A stretch of DNA of 64,000 nt from Gavia stellata (GCF_030936135.1 NC_082613.1:496001-560000), one strand, 5' to 3'; positions 42,971-58,380 are shown, counted from the stretch's first letter. Program-made: numbers and translations. The notes: generated by a model from the sequence alone, not told the origin.

Positions 42971-45900
42971 ATGGCTGCCGGCAGCTGCCGCCTCCTCCTC
43001 CTCCTGCCCTGGCTGGTCACGAGCTCACACAGCCCACCCGGCTGCAAGATCCGGATTACCTCCAAGGGGCTGGATCTGGGTAAGGGGCTGGATGGGACTT
43101 TGCTCCTGGGGCCTTGGTAAGAGGCAGGTTGGGACGCTGCTCCTGGGGTCTGCACCTGGGTAAGGTTATGCCTGCACTGCCTGCAGATAGGGCGGCTGGA
43201 GGGGAGCTGGGGGACTGGCTGGGGGGTGATGCTGCCAGGAGGGCGGCACAGTCTGGCTGTGGCCAGCCCAGGCCTGCTTTGCTTTGCAGTGGAGCAGGAG
43301 GGGCTGCGCTTTGTGGAGCAGGAGCTGCAGAACATCACGGTGTCGGACCTGCACGGGAAGGAGGGGCAGTTCCACTACAACATCAGCCAGTGAGTGCTGC
43401 CTGCTCCCCAAGCACGCAGCTCCCTGCATCCATCTGTCCATCCAACCATCTCTGTCCCCTCCTCTGCAGGGTCAAGGTGATGGACCTGCAGCTGGCATTT
43501 TCCGACCTGCACTTCCAGCCTCAGCAGCACCTCGTCTTCAACATCAACAATGCCTCCATCAGCCTGCGCTTCCGGAGGCAGCTGCTCTACTGGTTCTTGT
43601 GAGCTACCTCCCCCTCCTGCTCCCCCAGGCACCAGCCTACCCCACAGCTGGGCCGGCCACAGCCGCTACTTGGCCGTGCCTGCTGGGTGAAATGGGTGCC
43701 TTGCTGCCCTGCAGCTGGTAGGAGCTGTGTGCTCCTCTCAACTGCTCTCCTTGCTTCCAGCTACGACATTGGGTCCGTCAATGCCTCTGCGGATGGCGTC
43801 CACATCCACACAGTGCTGCGGCTGGCCAAGGATGAGGCTGGGCGCCTGAAGATCTCTAACATCACCTGCAATGCCTCCATTGCCAGAATGCATGCAGGCT
43901 TCTCTGGCACACTCAGGTACACCCAACCCCACTGCAGCAGCCCTATCCCTCTGCTGGGCCAGTTCCGCCTGTGCCTGGCTCCCCAGCCCCCCTTTCTGAA
44001 CCCTCGGGACTTCCCCAGCCCAGGCTATGTACTCACACGGGGATGGAGGGGCAGGGCTGGGGCTGCAGGGTAAGTCAGGCAGCTGCAGAGCTGCTGTTCT
44101 GTCCTGCAGGAAGGTCTACGAGTTCCTGAGCACCTTCATAATCACAGGGATGCGCTTCCTCCTCAGTCAGCAGGTATGACTAAGTGGAGACAGGCAACGG
44201 AGCCCGGGAGAGCCAGGCCTTGCCCTGCCCTGCAGCAGGAGAAAGGTCCAGGTCCTCATCCACACCTGGAGCGATTCCGCTCTTAGCCCAGTCCCTTGCT
44301 TTTCAGATCTGCCCATCCCTGGAGCACGCCAGCCTGGTGCTGCTGAACTCCGTGCTGGACACTGTGCCAGGTGAGTGTTGCCCTGGGGGAAGGGACCAGA
44401 CTGCAGAGCAGGGCATCGGGCTGCCGGGCGGCCCACAGGCTTGGCCACAACAGCACATCTGCCCTGGCAGTGAGGAACTATGTGGATGAGCACATCGGGA
44501 TCGACTACTCCCTCCTGCGGGATCCGGCTGTCTCCACGGACACCCTCGACCTAGACTTCAAGGTGAACACTGGATCCTGCCCTGCTGACCCTCCCACAGT
44601 CCCTGTGGGAGCGGCTGTGCCAGCCTGCATGCTGGGCACTGCGGAGCAAGCAAGGTGGGCTGTGCTACGGCTGCAGAAACGTCTCCTTGTTCTTGGTCCA
44701 GGGCATGTTCTTCCCCCGTGCAAGAGAGAACCAGGAACTGGAGAACCGTGCAGTGGAGCCGGTGATCAAGGAGACTGAGCGCATGGTCTACGTCGCCTTC
44801 TCCGAGTACTTCTTTGACTCGGCCATGCACGCATACTTCCAGGCAGGGGTGCTGGCCATAGAGCTCCAGGGAGAGAAGGTAAGCAGTGCCGGGTCACCCA
44901 GCTATGCACAGGCAGCTCTCTGTGGGCAGGGGCCTGCTGCCAGGCAGGAGGGAGGGCTGGGCTCTGCCCGCAGAGCAGAGGAGGTGCCATCCAGGGAGCA
45001 GCTCTGCTGGGACCAACAGCAACTCCTCGTTTACCCTCCAGTGGTTTGTCCTCCCTGCAGGTGCCCAAGGACCTGGAGGTTTTGCTGAGAGCCACCTTCT
45101 TCGGGACCATCTTCATGCTGGTGAGAGGAACACCCGGCCAGGGTGGGAGGCACAGGGGACCCCTGGGGCAGAGCACAGCCCTGCCCAGCTCTGTGCCTCC
45201 GGCTCACTTGCCCTCCCCAGAGCCCCACGGTGGACGCTCCCCTGCGGCTGGTGCTGCAGGTGTCAGCTCCCCCCCGCTGCATCATCAAACCCTCGGGCAC
45301 CTCTGTCTCCGTCTCCGCCTTCCTCAACATCTCGCTGGTGCTCCCAGGCCGCCCTGCCGTCCAGCTCTCCAGCATGGCCATGGTGAGTGGGGGGCTGGCT
45401 GGGAGGGATGCGCATGGCCAGGGCTCCCTGTGCAGCCACCCCAGCGCACAGGGGAAGAGCATTTCCCCCCCGACATGGGAAGGCTCTGGTGTCCCAAAGC
45501 AGGACAGCTGGGCCTGTGGAGCAAGAGGAGCAGCCAGCCCGGCCAGCTGCCAGCTTGCAATGGGCACAGCAGGGCTGCGATTCAGCCTTCTCTCTCCCTA
45601 GGAAACAAAGCTGAGTGCCAAGGTGTTTCTGCAAGGGAAGGCACTGCGCATGCAGCTGGACCTGCGACGGTACGGCCCGTGCTGGGGTCCTGCAGAGGTT
45701 GCGGGGAAGGTCCTCTCCACACCCCGCTCACGGCTGCTTTCTCCCCTGCAGGTTTCGCATCTACTCCAAGCAGTCCGCGCTGGAGTCACTAGCGGTGAGC
45801 GGACCTGTGCCAGCCCGGGGGGTCCGGCCTCCATTGCCAGCCCCCAGACACAGCATGGGGCAACTCAGGGAGGGGCTGTGCATCGCAGGACACTCCTTCT

Positions 45901-46481
45901 AGCCCACCCAGTGTTAAGTGCAGGCATGCCCTGCCCAGGCAGGCAGGTCTGCTGCTGCTGCTGCTCGCAGGCTCACCCACACTCCTCTCTCCCCAGCTGT
46001 TCTCACTGCAGGCCCCACTGAAGACCTTGCTGCAGCTGACGATCATGCCCATCATTAACGGTAGGCACCACCACTGCCCACACACAGCCAGGCTTGGGGC
46101 AGGGGCACGGTGGGACTCGGCTTCACTGCATCTCTCTCTCTCCCTGCAGAGAGGACTAAAAAGGGGGTGCAGATCCCACTGCCGGAAGGCATGGACTTTA
46201 CCAAGGAGGTGGTCACCAACCATGCGGTATGCGGCAGGATGGGGACAGCCCAGGCCCCCGCAGCAGGCGCGGGGACCATGTCCTGCTGGGGCAGGGTACT
46301 GTCACACCCAGCCTTGCGCTAATCCTCTTCCCCTTCGCAGGGATTCCTCACCGTGGGAGCTGATCTCCACTTCTCCAAGGGGCTGCGGGAAGTGATTGAG
46401 AAATACCGCCCAGCCCCTACCGTCCCCACCTACCCCAGCTCAAGGCCTGCAGAGCCCAGCGTGGACCCCCGCCAGCTCTAG
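42971..46481 (+). CDS. PLTP: Phospholipid transfer protein, 15 coding exons
   Basis: Secreted BPI/LBP/CETP-family protein that moves phospholipids between lipoproteins and remodels HDL. Exons: 42971-43079, 43290-43389, 43470-43598, 43761-43916, 44110-44173, 44307-44370, 44471-44562, 44702-44878, 45061-45120, 45221-45382, 45602-45669, 45752-45794, 45997-46060, 46150-46226, 46341-46481. The total is 1506 nt (501 aa; human 493). The signal peptide is MAAGSCRLLLLLPWLVTSSH. Mature sequence begins PPGCKIRITSKGLDL. Family landmarks include NITVSDLHGKEGQFHYNIS, VYEFLSTFIITGMRFLL, and C-terminal GFLTVGADLHFSKGLREVIE. Several N-glycosylation sequons (NIT, NIS, NAS) are present. The short exons and their order match mammalian PLTP. 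The ATG at 42971 is directly followed by the signal peptide. Convergent with CTSA, with about 400 bp between the polyadenylation signals, as in mammals. Confidence 0.97.
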
Positions 46482-46667
46482 CTCTTCTCCCCGCTCACTC
46501 CTTCACCCTGGACTGAGGGCAGATCCCGGGCTGGACCCGTAGACTGTAGGTAGGAAGCAGCTTCCTTGGTACCACTGACATCCTGCAGGGACCCGTGCCC
46601 TGGTGGGTAGCAGCAAGGTGGAGACGGCCGCTCTGGGAACCCCTGCTGCACCCCTTCTCATTACACT

Positions 46668-46673
46668 AATAAA
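46668..46673 (+). terminator. PLTP: Polyadenylation signal of PLTP
   Basis: AATAAA lies 187 bp after the PLTP stop codon. Confidence 0.8.
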
Positions 46674-46689
46674 CCACTCGACTCCCACC

Positions 46690-47075
46690 CGCGCGGCCTC
46701 GTTGCTTGGAGGATGTGCCCGCGCCGGACCGCACGGCTGCCAGCACGTGGGGAGAGATGGGGAAGGAGGCAGACAGCGCTGCTCTCTCGGTTCAGGTACT
46801 CTGGAGGCAGACACAGCTCAGAACAGTGGCAGAGGGGCTCAGAGGAACTGCACTTCCCCTGCTCTTGCGGGTGGCTTGTTTCCAGGCCTTAGTGACCCCC
46901 TGCAGAGAGGGGGGGTACAGACCACAGGCCCTGGGTCCCCAGCACAGCACGTCAGCACTCACCTCTGCTGGATCCTTGGCACATAGTGGTACTCCTCAGA
47001 GAGCAAAGGAAAGCAAAGAGGGGGGTAGCAGAGTGGTGCGAGGAGCTGGGCAATGAGGAGCAGAACCACCTTGTT
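46690..47075. other. Short gap between the convergent PLTP and CTSA 3' ends
   Basis: About 400 bp with no feature recognised. Transcripts from both sides terminate facing each other here. Confidence 0.6.
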
Positions 47076-47080
47076 CAGAG

Positions 47081-47086
47081 TTTATT
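47081..47086 (-). terminator. CTSA: Polyadenylation signal of CTSA
   Basis: AATAAA on the minus strand, about 620 nt after the CTSA stop codon (47703-47705). Confidence 0.75.
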
Positions 47087-47702
47087 GCGAGTTCCCAGAA
47101 ACACTGCGTGCCTCAGGCAGTGAGTGGGCGGTGGGATTGTCTTCATGGTAAGCCTCCTTCCCCGGGATCAGATGTGGGAGTGGTTTGGAAGGGAGCGGAA
47201 AGTCTCTGCAGGAACAGCGCCCAGCTGCCCGCAGCCGCCACGTGAACTGTGCTTTCCTAGCAGGGGGCAGCTGCCTCGGAGCCTGCCCAGGGCTGTGTGC
47301 GTGCAGGGGCCGCAGGGCAGAGGGGAAGTGGTGGGGACTGCTCCCTTCCCAGGAGGGAAGTAGCTACCTCCCCAGACAGGGAGGAGGCGAGACAGGAAGC
47401 CACAAGCAAGGCGGTGGCTGCAGCAGGGGCGCAACTCCTCACCCAGCAAGGACAGAGCCCCTGGGACTCCTCGCCCCCCACCCACCGCAGGCAGCGCCAT
47501 CCTCCACCCTGTCCAGCTGGGCACTGTCGTGCAGGGCTGGGTAGAGCCCCTGGGCTGGAGCGGGGAGCCCCAGCGGCTGCAGGACTGACTTGTTTCATGG
47601 CACAGAGAGCCCAGGCGCAGCTGAGCACCACCGAGGACGGGCTGTGCAGGAGGTGCCAGGTGGTGAGGGCAGCCGGGGTGCCAGGTGCTGCCTCCACAGC
47701 TC

Positions 47703-51444
<3,742 letters not shown>

Positions 51445-51617
51445 CTGCGGGGGGCGGGAGGGGAGGTCGGGGCGCTGCCGGCCGGGAACGGCCGCGGCCC
51501 CAGCAGCGCCCAACGGCTGCCCCCGGCCCGATCCCCGACGCCAGCCCCGCTCCCCCGCTCCGGGTCCCTCCCAGACCCCGGGTCCCGGCTGGCTGCCGCC
51601 CCCCCCCCCCGCCCCTG

Positions 51618-51660
51618 TCCCGTCCCTGTCCCGTCCCGTCCCGTCCCGTCCCGTCCCGCT
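51618..51660. repeat. CCCGT pentamer microsatellite in the CTSA leader region
   Basis: Repeated TCCCG units preceded by a C-run and imperfect TCCCTG units, about 170-215 bp upstream of the CTSA start codon. They lie within the probable 5'UTR or core promoter and may vary in length between individuals. Confidence 0.85.
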
Positions 51661-51741
51661 GACCCCGGCCGCTCCCGGCACGGCTCCCGCAGGCGGCGAT
51701 CCGGGCAGGCACATGACACCCGCCCATATGACCTCCGTTGC

Positions 51742-51749
51742 TCACGTGA
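51742..51749. promoter_or_regulatory. CLEAR-type E-box (TCACGTGA) upstream of CTSA
   Basis: TCACGTGA, read within GCTCACGTGACC, matches the CLEAR element bound by TFEB/TFE3, which drive lysosomal genes. It lies about 300 bp upstream of the CTSA ATG. A second CACGTG is at 51821-51826. CTSA is an established lysosomal target class, so function is likely though not shown here. Confidence 0.6.
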
Positions 51750-52084
51750 CCGGGGCAGGGCCTGGCGGCGGCCAATCAGCGCCCCGGGGGCGGCCGGCCC
51801 CTCTCCCGGTCCCGCGCGCGCACGTGGGAGCGGCTCCGGCCCCGACCCGCGGCACCGGCGCCCCCGGGGGGGCCACGGCGGGGGGCGGCGGCCCTCGCTC
51901 CCGGCGCCAGGCGGTGCCCTGCCCCGGGCCACCACGCAGGAGCCCCCACGGTGCCCGCGGCGCGGGGAGCCCCGGCACGGGAGGGAGCGGGGAGCCGGCC
52001 CCGGCGGGAGCGCTCGGCCCCCTGCGGGCACGACGGCGTCGGCCGGCCGCGGGGTGCGGCGCCCGATGGGCACGGCCGGGCACA

Positions 52085-52265
52085 GATGGGCACTGCCGGG
52101 TGCCGCCGGGCCCCACCGGGCCCAGCCAGGTGCCACCGGGCCCAACCGGGTGCCACCGGGCGCCACCGGGCCCAGCCGGGCCCAACCGGGTGCCACCGGG
52201 CGCCACCGGGCCCAGCCGGGCACCGGCCAGCGGCACCAGGCAGCACCGCGCACCGGGGCACAGGT
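52085..52265. repeat. GC-rich minisatellite (CACCGGGCCCAGCC-type)
   Basis: Imperfect units built on GCCACCGGGC and CCCAGCCGGGC repeat about a dozen times. A higher-order unit, CAACCGGGTGCCACCGGGCG, appears twice (near 52144 and 52182). It lies between CTSA and NEURL2 and is probably polymorphic. Confidence 0.8.
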
Positions 52266-52452
52266 GGGCAGCGCCAGGCAGGGGCTGCGTGAGCCACTGC
52301 GGGCCCAGAGAGCCCGGTGGGGGCCGGCGGTGCCCCGGCAGCGGCGGGGGCCCCTCCCGCCCTCCGCCGCGGCACTAGGACCCCTCCGGGCCACCCCCGC
52401 TGTCCCCGCTGGAGGGGCTGTCGTCGCTTCGCAGCAGCTGTGACGGCGACGG

Positions 52453-52462
52453 TTAAAAATAG
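52453..52462. promoter_or_regulatory. MEF2-type site 11 bp upstream of the NEURL2 ATG
   Basis: TTAAAAATAG fits the MEF2 consensus YTAWWWWTAR exactly and is the only AT-rich string in this CpG island. NEURL2 (Ozz) is known as a striated-muscle protein, so MEF2 control would make sense. It could alternatively act as a degenerate TATA element for a start farther downstream, but that would remove the predicted ATG. Confidence 0.45.
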
Positions 52463-52473
52463 CGGTGGCAGCG

Positions 52474-55400
52474 ATGGCTGCCCGGTGCCGCCTCGCCGCG
52501 CGCTTCCACCGCGTCCACGGCGCCAATGTCCGCCTGGACGCCTCGCGCACGCGAGCCACCCGCGTGGAGAGCTTCGCCAACGGGCTCTGCTTCAGCCAGG
52601 AGCCGCTGGCACCCGGGCAGATCTTCCTGGTGGAGATCGAGGAGAAGGAGCTGGGCTGGTGCGGGCACCTGCGCGTGGGGCTGACGGCCCACGACCCCCA
52701 GAGCCTGGAGGTGGTGCCCGAGTACTCGCTGCCGGACCTGGTCAACATGGGGGACACCTGGGTGTTTGCCATCACGCGGAGCCACAACCGTGTCGCGGTG
52801 GACAGGGAGGAGGCGCGGGCACAGAGCCCCCCCTGGGAGCCCTTCCTGCTGATCGAGCAGGTGAGGATCCCCCGCGACACGCTGGTGGGGCGCAGCAGGC
52901 CCGGGCGCTACAGCCACATCCTGGACGACCTGTACAAGATGAACGTGCTGCCCGCAACCGCCCGGCGCAGCCGGATTGGTGTGCTGTACGCCCCACAGCC
53001 CGATGGCACCGCTGACATGCACATCGTCATCAATGGAGAGGACATGGGGCCGAGCGCCAGGCGCCTGCCTGCCGCCCGCCCGCTCTACGCCGTGGTCGAT
53101 GTCTTCGCCTCCACCAAGAGCGTCCGGGTCATCCCGGTGGAATACGGCTGTAGGTATCTAACACCCCTCCAGGGCACGCCCCTTGGAGGGGAGCTCTGGT
53201 GGGGTCACCCCACGGTCCCCAATGGTGGGAGCATCAGAGCATCCCCCGGGGCAGAGGGACATGGGGTAGAGGGCACAGGAGGGCCCCCAGCCCCTGCAAA
53301 GCACGGGCGAGACCCCACGCTGCCACTGACGGGCAGCATCTCCCGAAAGCTCTGCCGCGCAGGGCTGCGCCGGGGCCGGGGGAGAGCTTGCACCAGCTCC
53401 CAGCGGCGGCGGTCGGGGCAGAGCCCAGCCTGGTCTCCCCTTCCCGAGCGGAGCAATGGGGGTGGGTGCTCTGGGCTGCCCTGGACTGGGGGCTGCTGGA
53501 GCGCAGAGTTGTGCCCCCACAGCGCCGCGCTCATCCCCAGCCAGATGGACACCCCTGACCAGAGCCCACCGCTGGTGCTCATGGAGCTGCTCCTCGGGGG
53601 CTGGCGAGCCCTCGCCGTGCCCAGCCTCGGCCCACGGGCAGCCTGCAGCCGAGCAACGTCCTGCCTTGGCACCAAAACATCCGGCTGCGCCCCGCTGCCC
53701 GCCCTGGCACGCATGCCTTTCTCCCACGCCTGCCGCGTGCCCCGGCTGCGGGGTGCCCTAGGCAGACACCCCATGATGCCGCCGGAGATTGGGCAATATC
53801 CGGCGTCCCTCGGCCGATTAGGGAGGGGCCGGGAAGGCTGGTGCTGGTTGCTGGCTCTTGTGCGGAGTCGGGCTAATAAGTGCTAATTAGCACCTACTGG
53901 AAAAATCAGCAGATGCTGAGGCTTAGGTGAGAGGAGAGCCAGGAGGAGAGCCAGCACCTGGCTGCCAGCTGCCCCCCACCGCCGGGAGCCACCGCGTCTC
54001 TCGCTGGTGCAAAGTTCAGCCGCTTCTGTCTCAAAGCTGAAATCCGGGATTCTCCCTGCCAGCTGCTCTGAGCCGGATTATCCACACAGGGAGGTGAATG
54101 TGCCCGGCCACCCAGGCCCCCCTGCCCCGGGAGCGTGCTGAGGGCGACCGGCCGGAGCACGCTGCAGGAGGCCGCTGAGCCGCCTCGGAGGGCCTTTCTC
54201 CAGCCGCTCACGAGGGACTCACGCTGGCAGCACGTACCTCTGGGAGAGCTGCCCCCTCCCGCCGTGCCATGGGCCGTGGGTCCCTGCGAGCACTGTGGCT
54301 GGCGCAGGCACTGCTGCAGAGGCGCAATCTGGCTTCCTGCCCTCGACAAAGATTTCAGTAGCTCCGGTTTCTGCAACGTTTCTGTAGGGTTTAAAAATCA
54401 GTCTTGGTGTGGTTCTCTTCCGGGGGGGGGTCAGGCTGGTGAAGTGAAAACCAGAAGTGAGCACTGAGCCGCTGGTGACACAGGATGCAGCACAGGGGGG
54501 TGGGGGACAGGAGAAGCAAAGGGCATCTGCCACTCGTCACCCAGCACTCAGCACGACGCAGCCCTGCGCCGCCGAGGCGGAGATAAGTGTTCCAGCCTTC
54601 CGAAAACAGCCCCAAGGTCAGGAGCCGGCTGGGCACAGCGCGGTCGTGCTCGGCAGAGCTCTGCTCTGCCCAGCGCCGGCATGAGCCCCCAGAGGCGCCG
54701 GCCCTGCAGCCAGAGAGGAGCTCAGCCATGTGCGGGCAAAACAGCCGGGTCCCACCCGCGGCTCCACTCCAGCTGAGTGCAACGCCCTGGGGTGCTCTGC
54801 TCTGGTTTGGCTCCTGGAGGCAGCGGATGAACCGTGGCCCACAGGCTGTGCCTGAGTCAGCTCTCGTTTAAAATCTGAGGAGAGCGCTGGCCGCGGCTAG
54901 TTGCACCCGTGCCGCTGAGCCACCAAGGGCTGCAGAAAGAGGAATCCCACAGGCACGCGTGTCACAGGAGCAGGAATGGGGGGGCCTGTGCAGGCGGCCA
55001 CAGGAATGGCTGAGAAAATGATGGTCTCAAAGGCATCGCTGGACCTGCCTCTGCAGGCAGCACAGCCCTGGCCTGTGGGCACCCACCCGGCAGCCTGGCA
55101 CTGGCGCCGGTGGAAGCAGACCAAGCGAGCAGGATGAAAGGAAAGCACATTGTGGGCATGTGAGACCCTGGAGAGCTGCTCGACAGCCCCCAGAAAAAAC
55201 ATGCAAACCAGCCACAATAACGCACGGCTTGGGCACATAACTGTCCTCCCAACCTTCCTCCCGGTAACGGGAAGAGCTTCACAGCCTGGGGCCCTCAGGC
55301 TCCCGTCCCAGCCGGAGCACCTTGGCACTGGCTCTCCCGCACAGCTGGCTCAAGCCCGGGGCAGGATGATGCCTGCTCGCGCCACAAAGCAAGCTCACCC

Positions 55401-55637
55401 ACCGCTGCCCTAAAGCACGGTGCCTCCAGGGAGTCTCGGAGCCCACCTCCTCCGCACCCCTCTGCTCTCGGCCTCGCCAGTGACTTGGCCAGCTCAGCTG
55501 CTTCTTTCTGTTCTCTTCCAGTTCCCTCCCTGCAGACCCTCTGCCGGCTGGTCATCCAGAAGCACGTCGTCCACCGCCTGGCCATCGACGGCCTGGACCT
55601 GCCCCCGCCGCTGAAGAGCTTCTGCAAACACGAGTGA
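52474..55637 (+). CDS. NEURL2: Neuralized-like protein 2 (Ozz), muscle E3 ligase adaptor
   Basis: Substrate-recognition adaptor of a cullin-5/elongin BC ubiquitin ligase in striated muscle, reported to target beta-catenin and myosin. Two exons, 52474-53149 and 55522-55637, total 792 nt (263 aa; human 285). Residues about 5-220 form one neuralized (NHR) domain: RFHRVHGANVRLD, then ANGLCFS, GHLRVGLTAHDP, RIGVLYAP and INGEDMGPSARR. Exon 2 encodes the SOCS-box-like tail PSLQTLCRLVIQKHVVHRL, ending FCKHE. The donor GTAGGT at 53150 joins in phase 1 to give EYGFPSLQ, where human has EYGLPSLQ. The ATG at 52474 has an excellent Kozak context; an in-frame GTG at 52465 is unlikely. The 2.4-kb intron separates the domain from the tail, as in mammals. 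Confidence 0.95.
53150..55521 (+). other. NEURL2: Single intron of NEURL2
   Basis: No coding exon was seen inside. A perfect 12-bp palindrome, TGCTAATTAGCA, lies at 53881-53892 next to a second TAAT core and is a possible paired homeodomain site. The rest is GC-rich, unremarkable sequence. Confidence 0.6.
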
Positions 55638-55907
55638 GGAGTTGAGGGTGTTCACCGCACCAACAGCTCCACCAGCGCTGGCCGACAGGCTGCCCAGGCA
55701 GGATCTGTGCCCCCAGCTGCCCCCTCCACCTCCTGGGGCCCACCGGCACGTGGTCCCCTTCGCCCCGAGGGTGCCTGCCCACATGGCACGTGCTGCCAAA
55801 GGGCCGATGCGAGAGCACGAGCAGCATGGCAGAGCGACTTTCCTCCACGAAGACGGGTGCGACAGGGCCGGTGCGCGGGCAGGAGGGTGGCGCAGGGCAG
55901 AGCGAGC

Positions 55908-55913
55908 AATAAA
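55908..55913 (+). terminator. NEURL2: Polyadenylation signal of NEURL2
   Basis: AATAAA lies 270 bp after the NEURL2 stop codon. Confidence 0.7.
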
Positions 55914-55929
55914 GCGCTTCCAGCCAGAA

Positions 55930-57950
55930 AGCGAGAGTGCTGTGGGGAGTGTTGGTGCACGGGGCAACACAGGGAGCGGGGATTGCTGCCCGACCCAGGC
56001 CAAGCCCGCTGCCGTCAGGGCAGTGCTAACCGCTGGCGCTGCCTGCAGCAGGAGGCCCTGCGCACCAGGACGCTGGCGGAGCTGGCCTGGCTGGGGCAGG
56101 CACCAAAGGACCTGCAGAGCCCCCGCAGCCAGGAGACCCAGCCCCACCGGTGGGATCGGCACCCTGCGGGATGATGCCCTGGCACGTGCCTGGCACCAGG
56201 CCGGTCCTCGACGGGGCAAGGCCAGCACTGGGCAGCTCTGGGGGCTGACGTGCTGCCCAGCTCCCATCTGAGGGAAGAAACTGTGGCTTTGGTTTTTTTA
56301 GTCTCCAGCCACAGGGACTTTCCTCCCCTTCCATGTCAGGGCATTCCGTGTGGCTGCAGGGGAGCTGCCTTCCAGTAAGGTGGGAAGAGTCCTGTGGAAG
56401 GAGCACTTGGGGGGCTGGGACCCCCCCCATGCTTCAGCAGCCACTCGCGGGAGCAGTTCCCCCTCCAGTGAGGAGCGAAGCCCGGCCCAGGAGCCTGTGA
56501 GCACGGCCCTCGACCCTGCTGGGCTCAGGACCTGTCCATGGCCCGGGAACAAAGCTGGGATCGCCTGGGCGGATCAGAGCAAGGGCCGGGCCGGGTGGAG
56601 CGTGGGAGGGCACGGCACAACACTCACGCAGAGGGTAGATTACAGCCGGGCAGTTTCACTCTTGGGAAAGATGTTTACCCCGAGAGTGGGGATGAGTTAT
56701 TTCCTGTGCTCCCAGCAGGGAGGTGGACAGGGCGGACGCGGGAGGGAAACCCGCAGCGCCCAGGGAGCCACGCTGGCAGCAGCCGTTGCTCAGGCACGTG
56801 CCTGTGGCCACAGAGCCGGTCATGGTGACCCGGCGCAGGGTCCAGCTACCCTGCCTCGCCGGCTGGGGAGGGCAACCCAGCACTCCCCAGCTCCAGGAGC
56901 CAGCACTGGGCCCTCCTCCAGACCCCTCGTCCTCCAGCTGGTGGGGATGGCCGCTGGCATTCCCGCAGTGCCTGTGCTGGGCTCAGAGGGGAGGCAGGGT
57001 TGGAGCTGCACAGGGCAAAAGGCAGAAGGAAGAGCCCTCGGAAAAATCAGAGGGGTGCCCACAGGTGCCAGGAAGAGAGATGGTGGGGGGGCCAGCAGGC
57101 AGAGCCTGCCAGGCCTCTTCTAGAGCACAGCTGAGGGGTGGAACAAGCAGCTCCAAGTTTACAGAAAGGTGTTTTAGGAAACACTACACTGTATTTAGTC
57201 AGAGAGATCCGATAGTATCAGATAATGTTACAAAACCCTCGATCAAGAGGAAATCCCCAACCACGCAGCAGCCCTACTCCTGCAACGGGCTAACGCTACT
57301 GAAACCAAAGTGTTAATGAAGGAAGCGCTGATCAGGGAAAACGCTGATGGTGACTGAACCACAGCGATGAGTGAGGTCTCCCGGCGCCCCCCTGCCACAT
57401 CCCAACACGATGGGCTTTGGAGCTGCCTGTGCTGGAGTTGTTCTTGCTGACAAGTGCGGACAGGGAGCTCACCCAGCCCGAGAGCAACGCCCAAGGGCCA
57501 GGGCTTGATAGCTCTTCGCAGTGTTTTTTTCCTCCCCCACCCCATGCGTTTAGAGCCTTTGCTCTCCGCCTCACCGCAGCTTTGTTTGCACTGCTGTGAC
57601 CCCCAGCATCCCTCCCGCCTCCCCCCCCGCACACGAGCTGTTGACAAGGGAGGGCGGATTCCCCTTTCTGAGGAATTGAGAGCAGCTGCCGTAACCAGAC
57701 AAACAACTCCTCTGCCCCAGACCGCGGGCTGCGCTGCTGGCAGCAGATAGCCACCCTCTGGATCTGTTGCCTTCTAACAAGCAGGCTCGCTCCACTAACT
57801 GGAGGGCACCACGATGAGGCAAGACCACCAAGAAGTGCCGTTCAAAGCCCTGCCTGATCTTATGGGCTAAGTGAGCCCCGCTGTCCCGTCCTGACAGCAG
57901 GGAGGGGCGGCCACAGCTGGCACAGAGACAGACGCAGGTCCCGAGCGAAA
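55930..57950. other. Intergenic region between NEURL2 and ZSWIM1 3' ends
   Basis: SPATA25 lies at this place in mammals, but no frame here resembled it. A distinctly AT-richer block at about 57125-57345 stands out against GC-rich flanks and is unexplained. No other feature was identified. Confidence 0.5.
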
Positions 57951-57959
57951 CAAGGCTGA

Positions 57960-57965
57960 TTTATT
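57960..57965 (-). terminator. ZSWIM1: Polyadenylation signal of ZSWIM1
   Basis: AATAAA on the minus strand, about 420 nt after the ZSWIM1 stop codon. It is also the first canonical signal downstream of ZSWIM3. Confidence 0.75.
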
Positions 57966-58380
57966 GGCTTTGTTGCACAACACATCACAGCTGGATGCTG
58001 GACGGACCTTCAGGCGCTGGCCACGGATCAAATAATTTTGTCACGTTATTATACCATCACTTCCCACGCCGCACCACCCGTGGTTGGCTCCCAGCCACAT
58101 CTCCTGTTAGCCAGGTCAGCGGATGGTTACCCATTCCAGCGTGATCTGGAGTTCCCAATCCGGTTCCTCAGCTGCCCCATGCAAGAGGCGACATTCACTT
58201 TGCAGATAAAGGACACAAACTGCCCTTTCCATGCCGAGCCCTGAGGGAGTGATGGGCTGAGGGGAGCAAAGGGGGAAGCCGGGACACTGATGGAGTGATG
58301 AACAGGCCTCCTGCACATCTGCTGCCCCACTGCTCCCGAGGGCCTGCACATGGAGTGGCCAGCTCGGCTCCCGCTCGGTG

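Larger units (their letters stand above)
51445..52473. promoter_or_regulatory. Bidirectional CpG-island promoter between CTSA and NEURL2
   Basis: The start codons of CTSA (51444, minus) and NEURL2 (52474, plus) are about 1 kb apart, divergent, within one unbroken CpG-dense block. The block holds the CLEAR E-boxes near the CTSA side, a GC-rich minisatellite in the middle and a MEF2-type site at the NEURL2 side. Confidence 0.6.

Noticed and set aside
52465-52473. GTG at 52465 as the NEURL2 start
   Set aside because: Vertebrate genes rarely use GTG, and the ATG three codons later has a strong Kozak context and matches the expected N-terminus.
55930-57950. SPATA25, expected between NEURL2 and ZSWIM1
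   Set aside because: No frame with matching length or sequence was found; the gene may be mammal-specific.
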